Below are positions 40,271 to 46,978 of a stretch of 46,978 nt of DNA, piece by piece (within the stretch, counting starts at the first letter, position 1; each line of letters begins with the position of its first letter). Source of the DNA: an uncultured Phycisphaeraceae bacterium (GTDB lineage: Bacteria > Planctomycetota > Phycisphaerae > Phycisphaerales > UBA1924); assembly GCA_937899905.1 (NCBI GenBank), contig CALCCF010000040.1, positions 1 through 46,978 of the forward strand, in the 5' to 3' direction. The notes beneath the pieces were generated by a model. That model saw only the letters and a program-made list of their open reading frames with translations. It made no database searches and had not been told where the DNA came from. The position numbers and the translations under genes were made by a program.

Positions 40271-40277
40271 ACCAAAC

Positions 40278-40293
40278 AATATGCAAACATATT
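40278..40293. promoter_or_regulatory. AT-rich inverted repeat before the radical SAM gene
   Basis: Perfect six-base arms (aatatg / catatt) around caaa, lying 8-23 bases before the ATG of the minus-strand gene, in otherwise GC-rich DNA. The minus strand also reads TAATAT at 40296-40291, a good -10 box, without a matching -35. It may be an operator over a short-leader promoter. Confidence 0.4.
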
Positions 40294-40300
40294 AAGACGG

Positions 40301-40879
40301 TCAATCGCCCGAGAGCTCGTGCCAGAGTTCTACCAGCCGATCGGCGACCCGATCGGTCGTCAGGTGCTCAACCTCGACAATCCGATCAGCCAGCGCCCGG
40401 TACACCGCGTCCCGCTGGTCGTACAGGCCGGCGATCTCGTCGGCGGGGTGCTCGCCGGTGATCGAAGGCCGGTCGCCGACCTCCCGGCGCAACCGCTCGG
40501 CGAGCGCTGCGGGCGGCGCGTGCAGGTATACCGGGCCGAGCACGACGCCCGCCTCGATGCCCTGCGTCAGCACACGCCTCGCCTCGGGAAACGCGGCCGT
40601 CCCACCGCCGAGCGCGAGCACTCCATGACGCCGGACCGCGAGCGCGTGCTGCAGCGCGTCGGTCTCTCCCGCGCGAAAGCCGCGCTCCCCAACGGCTTCC
40701 CAGGCATCGCCCACGGTCTTGTACGAACTCCCACCCAGATCGGAAATGGTCAGATCATCGAGATCGGTGAAGCGCAGGCCGAGCCGCTCGGCAGCGAGTT
40801 CGCCGGCCGAGGTCTTCCCGCTCGCACGCAATCCCATCAGTACCAGATGCCTGCCGGCAAACTCCGGCGGCTTGGCCAC
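40301..40879 (-). CDS. aroK: Shikimate kinase
   Basis: A 192-residue cytoplasmic kinase that phosphorylates shikimate at O3 in aromatic amino acid synthesis. It shows the P-loop GLRASGKTS (residues 16-24), the substrate-binding DLDD segment, ERGFRAGE with the conserved Arg and Glu, the GGGTA motif, and the lid RPSI. Size is right for the family. GTG start, with AAGGAG nine bases upstream inside the end of the efp gene, so efp and aroK are co-transcribed. No other shikimate-pathway gene is in the window. Confidence 0.92.
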   Translation of the reverse strand: MAKPPEFAGRHLVLMGLRASGKTSAGELAAERLGLRFTDLDDLTISDLGGSSYKTVGDAWEAVGERGFRAGETDALQHALAVRRHGVLALGGGTAAFPEARRVLTQGIEAGVVLGPVYLHAPPAALAERLRREVGDRPSITGEHPADEIAGLYDQRDAVYRALADRIVEVEHLTTDRVADRLVELWHELSGD

Positions 40880-40885
40880 GGCGCC

Positions 40886-41446
40886 CTACTCCTTGGCGCG
40901 GGCCAGGTAGCGGCCGTCGTCAGTCGCCACGCGGATCTTCTCGCCCACCGTGATAAACGGCGGCACGCGTGTCTTCAGCCCGGTCTCGCACTCCGCTTCC
41001 TTGAGCTGGTTCGTCGCGGTGGCGCCCTTGATGGCCGGCGTCGTATCGGTCACTTCCAGCTCGACAGCCGCGGGCATCTCCAGGCTTAGCGGGTTCTCCT
41101 CGTAGACGAGCACCGTGCACACCGTGTTGGGCGCGAGGTACATGAGCGCATCGCCCAGGACCTCGGGCGCGAGGATGACCTGGTCGAACGTCTCGCTGTC
41201 CATGAAGGTCGCGCCGCTCTGGTCGCTAAAGAGGTACTCCATGTCGCGGCGATCGATCGGGGCGCTCTCGACGACGTCGCCGCCGGTGTAGCGCTTGTCG
41301 ATGTGCAGGCCGCTGGCCACGTCCTTCATCTTGACCTGGTAGTACGCCGGGCCCTTGCCGGGCTTGGTGTGGTCGACCTTGACGACGATGTAGACCTTGC
41401 CATCGACTTGGAGGGCGTTGCCCTGGCGGATCTCGTTGGCCTTCAT
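40886..41446 (-). CDS. efp: Translation elongation factor P
   Basis: A 186-residue factor that relieves ribosome stalling at proline runs. All three beta-barrel domains are recognisable: KOW-like N-domain (MKANEIRQGNALQVDGKVY) with the modifiable-lysine loop HTKPGKGPAYYQVK, the central OB domain (SETFDQVILAPEVLGD), and the C-terminal signature segment GLKTRVPPFITVGEKIRV. The lysine in the PGKG loop is present, so lysylation-type modification is possible, but no epmA/epmB gene is adjacent. The ATG at 41446 is chosen from the conserved N-terminus. It is first gene of the efp-aroK unit. Confidence 0.97.
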   Translation of the reverse strand: MKANEIRQGNALQVDGKVYIVVKVDHTKPGKGPAYYQVKMKDVASGLHIDKRYTGGDVVESAPIDRRDMEYLFSDQSGATFMDSETFDQVILAPEVLGDALMYLAPNTVCTVLVYEENPLSLEMPAAVELEVTDTTPAIKGATATNQLKEAECETGLKTRVPPFITVGEKIRVATDDGRYLARAKE

Positions 41447-41628
41447 GCTGCGATTCCCATCCTCGTGTTGATCCCACGCCCAGTCCCGGCCGTACGAACG
41501 TCGGTCGGCGGGCATGATGACTTCGGCTTGTGCCGCCCGTCCCGCGGGGCCGATGGTAGGCTGGGGCCCACAGGCACCACCCACGATCGACCCCCGAACC
41601 CCCGGGCTACAGGACACTTACTGGCTCC

Positions 41629-43245
41629 ATGAGCGACCCCCAGGACACCCCACCAGCCGGCCCCGGTGGCCCGCGAAAGCAGGCCGAGGCCATGGGGCGG
41701 CGTGTCGGCGGCGGGCTGAGCTGGCTCATGGTCGCCACGGTGGTCGTCAAGGCCTTCAGCCTGGTCAACATCGCAGTCCTGGGCATCCTGCTCGCAGAGG
41801 AGGACTTCGGCGTCTTCGCCACCGCCATCGGCGTCGCGGCGCTGGTCAACGTGCTCCGCGACGGCGGCGTGCGCCGGATCCTTATTCAGAAGGGCATGCA
41901 TCGCTACGACGGGCTTATCGGGCCGATCTACGCCTGGACGCTCATGCTCAATCTCATCGCCGCCGTCGTGCTCTGCGCACTCGGTCCGGTGATGGCGTGG
42001 ATCCACGGCGACGACCAGTACGTCATGGTCATGGTCACGATCGGGCTCGCGGCGGCCATCTACGGGCCCGGCATGATCTACCGCGCGACACTCTCCATGC
42101 AGTACCGCTACAAGGCCGTCGCGGCACTAAACGCGACGAGCGCGCTCGTGAACTACATCGCGATGATCACCCTCGCGATCGGCGGAGCAGGACCGCTGAC
42201 CTTTACCTGGGCCATGGTGGTCGTCGCCGCATACGACTGGGCTTTCGGCTACGCGCTGACGCGCCAGCCCCTGATCCGCTTCAGCCCGCGCACCCGGCTC
42301 TGGCCCGCGATCTGGGCACGCACACGCTGGCTCATACTCGGAGCGATGGCGCTCGCGCTGCTCCGCCAGGGCGACTTCCTCGTGCTCGGCTTCATCCTCG
42401 ATCCGGCGATGATCGGCATCTACGCGTTCGCCTACATGATCAGCTCGCAGGTACTCACGGTCCTGGCCGCGTCGCTGCAACAGGTGCTCATGCCGACCAT
42501 GAGCAGCTTCCAGCACGATCGCACACGGCACTCCCGAGCCGTGCTGCGCGTGTGCGGCTCGCTCACGCTCGTCGCCGCCGTGTTCTCAGGCGGGATCGCC
42601 GTCGTGTTCGATCCGCTCCAAGAGCTGATCTGGGGCGGCAAATGGCTCGCGGCCGTACCGGCGGTGCAGGCGCTCGCGTTGTGCTTCGCCCTTCGCCTGC
42701 TCGTCGCCGTGCAAGAGTCGGCGCTATCCAGCACCGGCCGATTCCAAACGCAGTTCCAGGCGCTGCTCATCCAGGGCATCGGCATGGTCATCGTCGCCGC
42801 CATCGGCGGCATGCTGTTCCCCAGGCAGCCCCACCTCATCGCGATGGGCGTCGGCTTGTGGTTCGTGGTCGGGATCACGGGCGTCACGGCATGGAGCCTC
42901 AAGAAGGCCGGCGTCCCGATAATCGACTTCCTCGTCACCGTGCTCCGACCGTGGGGCGCCCTGACCGTACTGGCCATGCTGGTGATCCTCGTCGACCTCT
43001 GGCTGCACAACCTGGGCATGCGCCATGCCCTCGAGTCCGCACGCGCCGGCGAACCGAGCACCCTCGACACCATGCTCCGGTTCGTTATTTCCGGGTTCGC
43101 GTTCACGCTCGCCGCGGCGGTGCTGGTGCGCTTCGCCATGCCGCAGACCCTGAGCGACATGCTCTCGATCACGCCACCGCGCATCGCCCGACTGGCCCGG
43201 CCGATCCTGCGTCTGCGGCCCGATCGCCAACCCGAGTCGGAGTAA
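41629..43245 (+). CDS. Polysaccharide flippase (Wzx/MATE-like, oligosaccharide flippase family)
   Basis: A 538-residue inner-membrane protein with about 12-14 helices of the O-antigen/polysaccharide flippase group. The early segment VVVKAFSLVNIAVLGILLAE, then EDFGVFATAIGVAALVNVLR, and RQGDFLVLGFILDPAMIGIY are typical. It would move lipid-linked oligosaccharides across the membrane. The N-terminal 30 residues are a soluble Pro/Gly-rich leader. The start is the ATG at 41629; the ribosome site is weak. A sulfotransferase gene follows 9 bp downstream on the same strand, suggesting a shared surface-glycan pathway. Confidence 0.9.
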   Translation: MSDPQDTPPAGPGGPRKQAEAMGRRVGGGLSWLMVATVVVKAFSLVNIAVLGILLAEEDFGVFATAIGVAALVNVLRDGGVRRILIQKGMHRYDGLIGPIYAWTLMLNLIAAVVLCALGPVMAWIHGDDQYVMVMVTIGLAAAIYGPGMIYRATLSMQYRYKAVAALNATSALVNYIAMITLAIGGAGPLTFTWAMVVVAAYDWAFGYALTRQPLIRFSPRTRLWPAIWARTRWLILGAMALALLRQGDFLVLGFILDPAMIGIYAFAYMISSQVLTVLAASLQQVLMPTMSSFQHDRTRHSRAVLRVCGSLTLVAAVFSGGIAVVFDPLQELIWGGKWLAAVPAVQALALCFALRLLVAVQESALSSTGRFQTQFQALLIQGIGMVIVAAIGGMLFPRQPHLIAMGVGLWFVVGITGVTAWSLKKAGVPIIDFLVTVLRPWGALTVLAMLVILVDLWLHNLGMRHALESARAGEPSTLDTMLRFVISGFAFTLAAAVLVRFAMPQTLSDMLSITPPRIARLARPILRLRPDRQPESE

Positions 43246-43254
43246 ACTCATCCC

Positions 43255-44232
43255 ATGGACGAGCCGCGGTACTTCTTCATCACCGGCACCGGCCGGTCGG
43301 GCACCACGCTGCTCCAGTCCATGCTGTCGCGCGGCCAGGGCGTCTTCATCCCCGAAGAAACGCACTTCATGAGCCTGCTCTGGCACCACCGCAAACGGCT
43401 CGGCCCGCTCCAGAGCGACGCGGGATGGTCGGCCGCCAAGGCCGCGATCGCCAAGCGCAGCGCCTTCGCGGACATCTCCTTCGAGCAGGAGCGCTTCGAT
43501 GCCCTGGCCGAAGCCGGGCCAAGGCACTACGCGACACTGCTGTCCGCGTGGCTCAAGTCCGCGGCCCACACGGCCCAAGAGAGCGGCCAGCCCGTGCCCA
43601 CGGTCCTTGGCGAGAAGAGCCCCAGCCACAGCAGCTACGTGCTCGAATTGCTCGCCATGATGCCCGGCTCGCGCGTCATCCACATCGTGCGAGACCCCAG
43701 AGACGTCGCCGTGAGCCAGCGCGAGGCCTGGAACGGGCCCCCAATGTCGGCAGCGGTCCGTTGGCGGCTCGACCAGGAGCGAAACGCCGACCTCGAAGCC
43801 CTCGTTTCGCCCGAGCGATACACGACGATCCGCTACGAAGACCTCGTGAGCGATCCCGAGCCGCACCTCCGCCGCGCGTGCGAGGTGCTGCCCATCGAGT
43901 TCCGCCCCGACATGCTCGAGCCACACAAGCGAAAGAACAAGGGATACGCCGACCACGAGACCCACAAGCAGCGCACGCTCGAGCCCATCACGGGCTCTCG
44001 GATCGGCCGTTACCGCGGCAAGCTCAGCACGACCGCCATCGCCGCCATCGAACGCGTCTGCGGCCCACAGATGCAGCGCCTGGGCTACGAGCTCGAATCC
44101 CTCGCGTGGCCACCATCCAGCCTTGCCGCGGCGGCGCTGTCCGTCCCCATGATCTGGCGGAAGACCATCAGGCGCGCGCCCGCGGCCGGCATCAGCCGCC
44201 GTGCCTCGGCCGGCGCGAGCGGCGAAGACTAA
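43255..44232 (+). CDS. Sulfotransferase family protein
   Basis: A 325-residue enzyme that should transfer sulfate from PAPS to an acceptor. The 5'-phosphosulfate loop is TGTGRSGTTLLQSMLSRG and the 3'-phosphate motif is HIVRDPRDVAVS; a catalytic-base candidate lies in PEETHFMSL. YEDLVSDPEPHLRRACE is also typical. The C-terminal 40 residues are Ala/Arg-rich, without membrane anchor. It is 9 bp downstream of the flippase gene, so the acceptor may be an exported glycan, which is inference. A weak hairpin and T-rich stretch follow at 44237-44275. Confidence 0.9.
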   Translation: MDEPRYFFITGTGRSGTTLLQSMLSRGQGVFIPEETHFMSLLWHHRKRLGPLQSDAGWSAAKAAIAKRSAFADISFEQERFDALAEAGPRHYATLLSAWLKSAAHTAQESGQPVPTVLGEKSPSHSSYVLELLAMMPGSRVIHIVRDPRDVAVSQREAWNGPPMSAAVRWRLDQERNADLEALVSPERYTTIRYEDLVSDPEPHLRRACEVLPIEFRPDMLEPHKRKNKGYADHETHKQRTLEPITGSRIGRYRGKLSTTAIAAIERVCGPQMQRLGYELESLAWPPSSLAAAALSVPMIWRKTIRRAPAAGISRRASAGASGED

Positions 44233-44414
44233 ACCACCCGGAATACTCGGGCACTCAATGTTCTTATTTTATTTGGGTTCTGGCCCGCCACGATCGATGA
44301 CGGTCGCGTCTCGCGTGCGGGCTACACTCAGGGCTCGCTTCGGGCCGATGGCCTGGGTTTCGCAGAGTCTCGGCCGGCAACACGCCCGCCACCGCAGGAG
44401 GATCCACCGCTCGT

Positions 44415-44642
44415 ATGGCTAAACAAGACGACAAATTCACGATGGAAGCCATCGTCGTCGAGGCGCTACCCAACGCCATGTTCAAGGTACGCCTGCCAAA
44501 CGAGCAGCAGACCGAGATCCTCGCCTACGTCTCCGGCAAGATGCGCAAGCACTACATCCGCATCACGCCCGGCGACACCGTGACCGTCGAGATGTCCCCC
44601 TACGACCTCACCAAGGGACGCATCACCTTCCGCGGCCGGTAA
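44415..44642 (+). CDS. infA: Translation initiation factor IF-1
   Basis: A 75-residue single OB-fold protein that binds the ribosomal A site during initiation. The sequence is classic: [36 protein letters not shown], and the basic ending RITFRGR. The ATG at 44415 has AGGAGG about 12 bases upstream. It stands alone here, not in the usual ribosomal-protein operon with map or secY, and is preceded by a 180-bp leader without a gene. Confidence 0.97.
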   Translation: MAKQDDKFTMEAIVVEALPNAMFKVRLPNEQQTEILAYVSGKMRKHYIRITPGDTVTVEMSPYDLTKGRITFRGR

Positions 44643-44710
44643 CAACCGGGCCAACCGTGCATCATCTCGCGTAGCGGCGCGGTATCGTTCTCCAGAATCC
44701 GGAGGACGAC

Positions 44711-45739
44711 ATGAACCTGCACGCCCGCTCCACGCTCGCACTGCTCTTCGCCATCCTCGTGCCGACGTGCGCGCTCTTTGCCCAGGCAAGCGATGACACG
44801 CCAGCGACGATCGAGCGCTTCACTGGCTACGCCCAGCCCTACGAACTCCACCACCCCGTGCTCCGACTCCCATACCCGCGATGGGTCCCGGAGTATCCCT
44901 CCCAACTCGAAGTCGAGGATCTCGCCAAGGAACTGGGGCGTGCCGAGGTTCTACGTGATTTCCTCCTGCAAGACGACCCGCTCTTCCCAGACGAGCCCCA
45001 GCGACCACGCATCTGGAACCTCCAGGGCCGCGAGTACGACTTGCGCTACAGCCACAATGACGAGCGCATGCGCGGCTTCATCGCCGAGCCCGCCGGCGGC
45101 GAGTCGCTCGGCACCGTGCTCATTGTGCATCAATGGACAGGCTTGGGCGACGAAGAGAAGGAACGCGCGCGCATGCTCGCCAAGCTCGGCTACGTCGCCT
45201 TCGCCATCGACATGTACGGCGACGGCGTCCGCGCCGAGAACAACGACGAGGCCGCCGAGCTCGCCGGCAAGTACTACGCCGATCGCCAGCTCATGCGCGG
45301 CCGCGTCGAGGCCGCCATCGACGCGCTCCGCGAGAACGATAAGAACACCGAGACCCTCGCCGCCATCGGCTACTGCTTCGGCGGCACCGTCGTGCTCGAG
45401 TGCGCCCGCCACGGCTTCGACCTCGACGCCGTCGTCAGCTTCCACGGCGGCCTGAGCTTCGAGAGCGCCCCACGCCGCGGTCAAGTCACCGCTTCAGTAC
45501 TGGTCTGTAACGGCTACGACGACCCGCTGGTCAGCATCGAGGACCGCAACGAGTTCAAGCGCGAGATGGCCAACGCCGACGCCGACTTCGTCTTCATCGA
45601 CTATGCCGGCGCCGTCCACAGCTTCACGAGCAAGGCCGCCGGCCCGATGGAGCCCGGCAAGGTCGCCGCGTACAACGAAACCGCCGACAAGCGCTCATGG
45701 GCGGCCATGCGGCGGTTCTTCGAAGACACCTTGCGGTAG
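44711..45739 (+). CDS. Secreted dienelactone-hydrolase family protein
   Basis: A 342-residue alpha/beta hydrolase with signal peptide (LALLFAILVPTCALFA). The DLH-type triad is visible: nucleophile Cys in IGYCFGGTV, Asp in GYDDPLVS and His in GAVHSFTS. The hydrolase fold covers about residues 120-340, and an unidentified N-terminal part of about 90 residues precedes it. Family members hydrolyse dienelactone and related cyclic esters; export of this one suggests a different, periplasmic ester substrate. The start is fixed by GGAGG five bases before the ATG. It converges on the BLUF gene, ending 26 bp away. Confidence 0.9.
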   Translation: MNLHARSTLALLFAILVPTCALFAQASDDTPATIERFTGYAQPYELHHPVLRLPYPRWVPEYPSQLEVEDLAKELGRAEVLRDFLLQDDPLFPDEPQRPRIWNLQGREYDLRYSHNDERMRGFIAEPAGGESLGTVLIVHQWTGLGDEEKERARMLAKLGYVAFAIDMYGDGVRAENNDEAAELAGKYYADRQLMRGRVEAAIDALRENDKNTETLAAIGYCFGGTVVLECARHGFDLDAVVSFHGGLSFESAPRRGQVTASVLVCNGYDDPLVSIEDRNEFKREMANADADFVFIDYAGAVHSFTSKAAGPMEPGKVAAYNETADKRSWAAMRRFFEDTLR

Positions 45740-45764
45740 CGATCGCGTCGACGTCAGGTCGGCA

Positions 45765-46226
45765 TCAGGCCGAGGCCCGCTGGATGGCCTCGTTCTCCTG
45801 GCTCAGCCGCTCGAACTCGTACATCAGAGTCTCCACCGGCTTCTCATTGCTCGTCACCGCTTCTGACTCCGCGCGGAATCTCTCGAGCAAGTCCTCGATC
45901 GACGACCGACTGGTTAAGCGATCCATGTTGAGCACGCCCATGCTCCATGACTCGGCTACGCGCTTCTCGGCTCGCTGGTAGTACAAGACGCTCGGTCGCA
46001 CGTGCCGCGAGTCCGTTGCGATCCTGCCATAGGTCTTCGCGAGCGCATCGCGCGAGCCCTCGAGCAGTTGGAGGAAGCATCCGTTGTTGTAGAGCAGGAC
46101 GCCGGTAACGTCATTGGTCCGGTTGTTCTTCACCGCCGCCGTCTGGATCGCGTGCAGTTCCTGATCGACCATCGGTCGACTGCTGACGCTGACATACACC
46201 AGTTGGAAGATTTGCGAGCTACCCAT
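45765..46226 (-). CDS. BLUF-domain blue-light sensor (complete signature)
   Basis: A 153-residue single-domain flavin photoreceptor. The residues needed for the BLUF photocycle are in place: Tyr11 (QLVYVS), Asn34/35 (AVKNNRTN), Gln53 (CFLQLLEG), and the conserved WSMG near residue 95. About 50 helical residues follow (EKPVETLMYEFERLSQENE), with no output domain, so it should signal by binding a partner. The ATG at 46226 is selected at the protein core; no strong ribosome site is seen. A related but altered BLUF gene lies upstream on the same strand. Confidence 0.92.
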   Translation of the reverse strand: MGSSQIFQLVYVSVSSRPMVDQELHAIQTAAVKNNRTNDVTGVLLYNNGCFLQLLEGSRDALAKTYGRIATDSRHVRPSVLYYQRAEKRVAESWSMGVLNMDRLTSRSSIEDLLERFRAESEAVTSNEKPVETLMYEFERLSQENEAIQRASA

Positions 46227-46367
46227 ACCGCGACCATCGACCAAGCAGCACGCGCTCTGCACACCGATCCAACCAAATACTCCACAATTTAGGGGATGAG
46301 GTTTCCCAGCGTCCGAGTAGTGTTATTGATAACTCCCGATCGCGCCAAAGGCCCGCGCACACCAAGA

Positions 46368-46382
46368 GCCCGCGTGGCGGGC
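46368..46382 (-). terminator. Hairpin after the upstream BLUF gene
   Basis: Six-base-pair GC stem (gcccgc / gcgggc) with a three-base loop, 31 bp past the stop at 46413, followed on the minus strand by tcttgg. The T run is poor, so termination is uncertain, but it suggests that the two BLUF genes may be separate units. Confidence 0.45.
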
Positions 46383-46412
46383 GAACTCGAAACCAGGTGG
46401 CGTGGGGCCGGA

Positions 46413-46862
46413 TTACGCGGCTTGCAGGCGGTCAACCGCCGACTCGAACGCCCGCATCATCCGGCCGGCGCGCTCGCTCGGCTGAACGTCTCTGCCCGCC
46501 TGATCAACCACGTCGACCATATCGAACAGATCGAAGTCATCCCCAGGCGACTCGTAGTTGATCACACCGACGCTCCAAGTCTCGAACGAGCGGCTGGCGA
46601 TCGGCTCGGATCGAACGATCGTGACCATCTCGTGGCGAACATCGACGCAGTTTCGGCTCACTGTGTTCTGGATGGCCCCGCGCTCGCCCTCGAGCACCTG
46701 CATGAAGTACCCACCGCCTATGAGCAGCATGCCGCCAACATCGGCCTTCTCGTTGTTCGTGCTCGCCACGTCCTGGATCTTCAGCAGGACTTCATCGGTA
46801 AGGGGAACCCGGCTTCGGCTTACGCAGATGACACGATGTAGCGGCTGGCTTTGCTCACTCAT
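46413..46862 (-). CDS. BLUF-like protein lacking the photoactive tyrosine
   Basis: A 149-residue paralog of the neighbouring BLUF protein. The fold signature is kept: Asn36/37 (ASTNNEKADVGG), Gln55 (YFMQVLEGE) and W in ETWSVGV. However, the position of the essential tyrosine is Cys13 (RVICVS in place of LVYVS). In the family this tyrosine donates the electron and proton that start the light reaction, so a normal photocycle is not expected. The C-terminal 40 residues are acidic then helical (GDDFDLFDMVDVVDQAG). The ATG at 46862 is chosen from domain length; no clear ribosome site. It could be a light-insensitive flavin sensor or a partner of the intact BLUF protein. Confidence 0.85.
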   Translation of the reverse strand: MSEQSQPLHRVICVSRSRVPLTDEVLLKIQDVASTNNEKADVGGMLLIGGGYFMQVLEGERGAIQNTVSRNCVDVRHEMVTIVRSEPIASRSFETWSVGVINYESPGDDFDLFDMVDVVDQAGRDVQPSERAGRMMRAFESAVDRLQAA

Positions 46863-46978
46863 GATACGAGGAGCATCGTCAACTCTGGGAACCCCCTGAA
46901 GTAAATGTGAAATCAATGATTCCCCGATCCAAACCTGGGATTCCACTGGGTGGTCTGCAGTCCGCCTGTCGATTAAAC

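Noticed and set aside
41514-44300. Very long open frame across the flippase and sulfotransferase genes
   Set aside because: The translation is Arg/His/Pro-rich antiphase sequence caused by high GC; the two recognisable genes explain the region.

Overview
The window looks like a chromosomal segment of a high-GC, Gram-negative, non-photosynthetic planctomycete, most likely of the class Phycisphaerae. This is an inference from gene families: two PEP-CTERM proteins ending in short Arg tails, two secreted proteins with a C-terminal dockerin-like module ending Gly-Cys-Pro, a DUF58/BatA/VWA cluster, and an ECF sigma factor translationally coupled to a Ser/Thr kinase. There is no phage, transposon, CRISPR array or rRNA operon. 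Most of it is ordinary chromosome.

Layout. Bases 1-4351: the end of a glutaminase gene, a Xer-type recombinase, a lipoprotein and a TolB-like propeller lipoprotein. Bases 4600-9040: small genes of little-known function around a solitary nuoC, a zinc-ribbon membrane protein, a DoxX-like protein, a CheY-like receiver and a conserved hypothetical. Bases 9300-14276: a PEP-CTERM protein, then hldE, an ASCH-domain gene and a CPA-type antiporter in one run, and a glycine-rich RRM protein. Bases 14486-14640: tRNA-Gly(GCC) with a good promoter and terminator. Bases 14661-19271: two paralogous beta-helix proteins whose last ~360 bp are almost identical in DNA, and a second PEP-CTERM protein. Bases 19618-26705: a four-gene cluster (DUF58, BatA-like, VWA/amidotransferase-like, secreted alpha/alpha toroid). 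Bases 26712-29747: a cyclic-nucleotide-binding/thioredoxin-reductase-like fusion and an SPFH protein.

Bases 30100-31211 hold RNA genes: a regular tRNA-Tyr, a well-folded but odd tRNA with a CAG anticodon, two or three malformed tRNA-like elements, and tRNA-Gly(TCC). Bases 31259-34822 (minus strand) form a tight pgsB-pgsC-hlyD operon, in which PgsC is an internal duplication and HlyD stands where PgsA would be expected. Bases 35039-37707: the sigma/kinase pair. Bases 37827-39124: an sbtA-sbtB bicarbonate transporter and PII-like regulator pair. Bases 39140-41446: a radical SAM gene, shikimate kinase and elongation factor P. Bases 41629-45739: a polysaccharide flippase, a sulfotransferase, IF-1 and a secreted dienelactone-hydrolase-like protein. 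Bases 45765-46862: two BLUF photoreceptor-like genes, one lacking the key tyrosine.

A recurring theme is the cell envelope: heptose activation (hldE), flippase and sulfotransferase, polyglutamate-like ligase and transporter, secreted dockerin and PEP-CTERM proteins, TolB-like lipoproteins. The strongest candidates for something new are the pgsB-pgsC(duplicated)-hlyD operon, the malformed tRNA cluster, the BLUF pair and the glutaminase without its catalytic lysine. All functional calls rest on reading translated sequence by eye; no database search was run.
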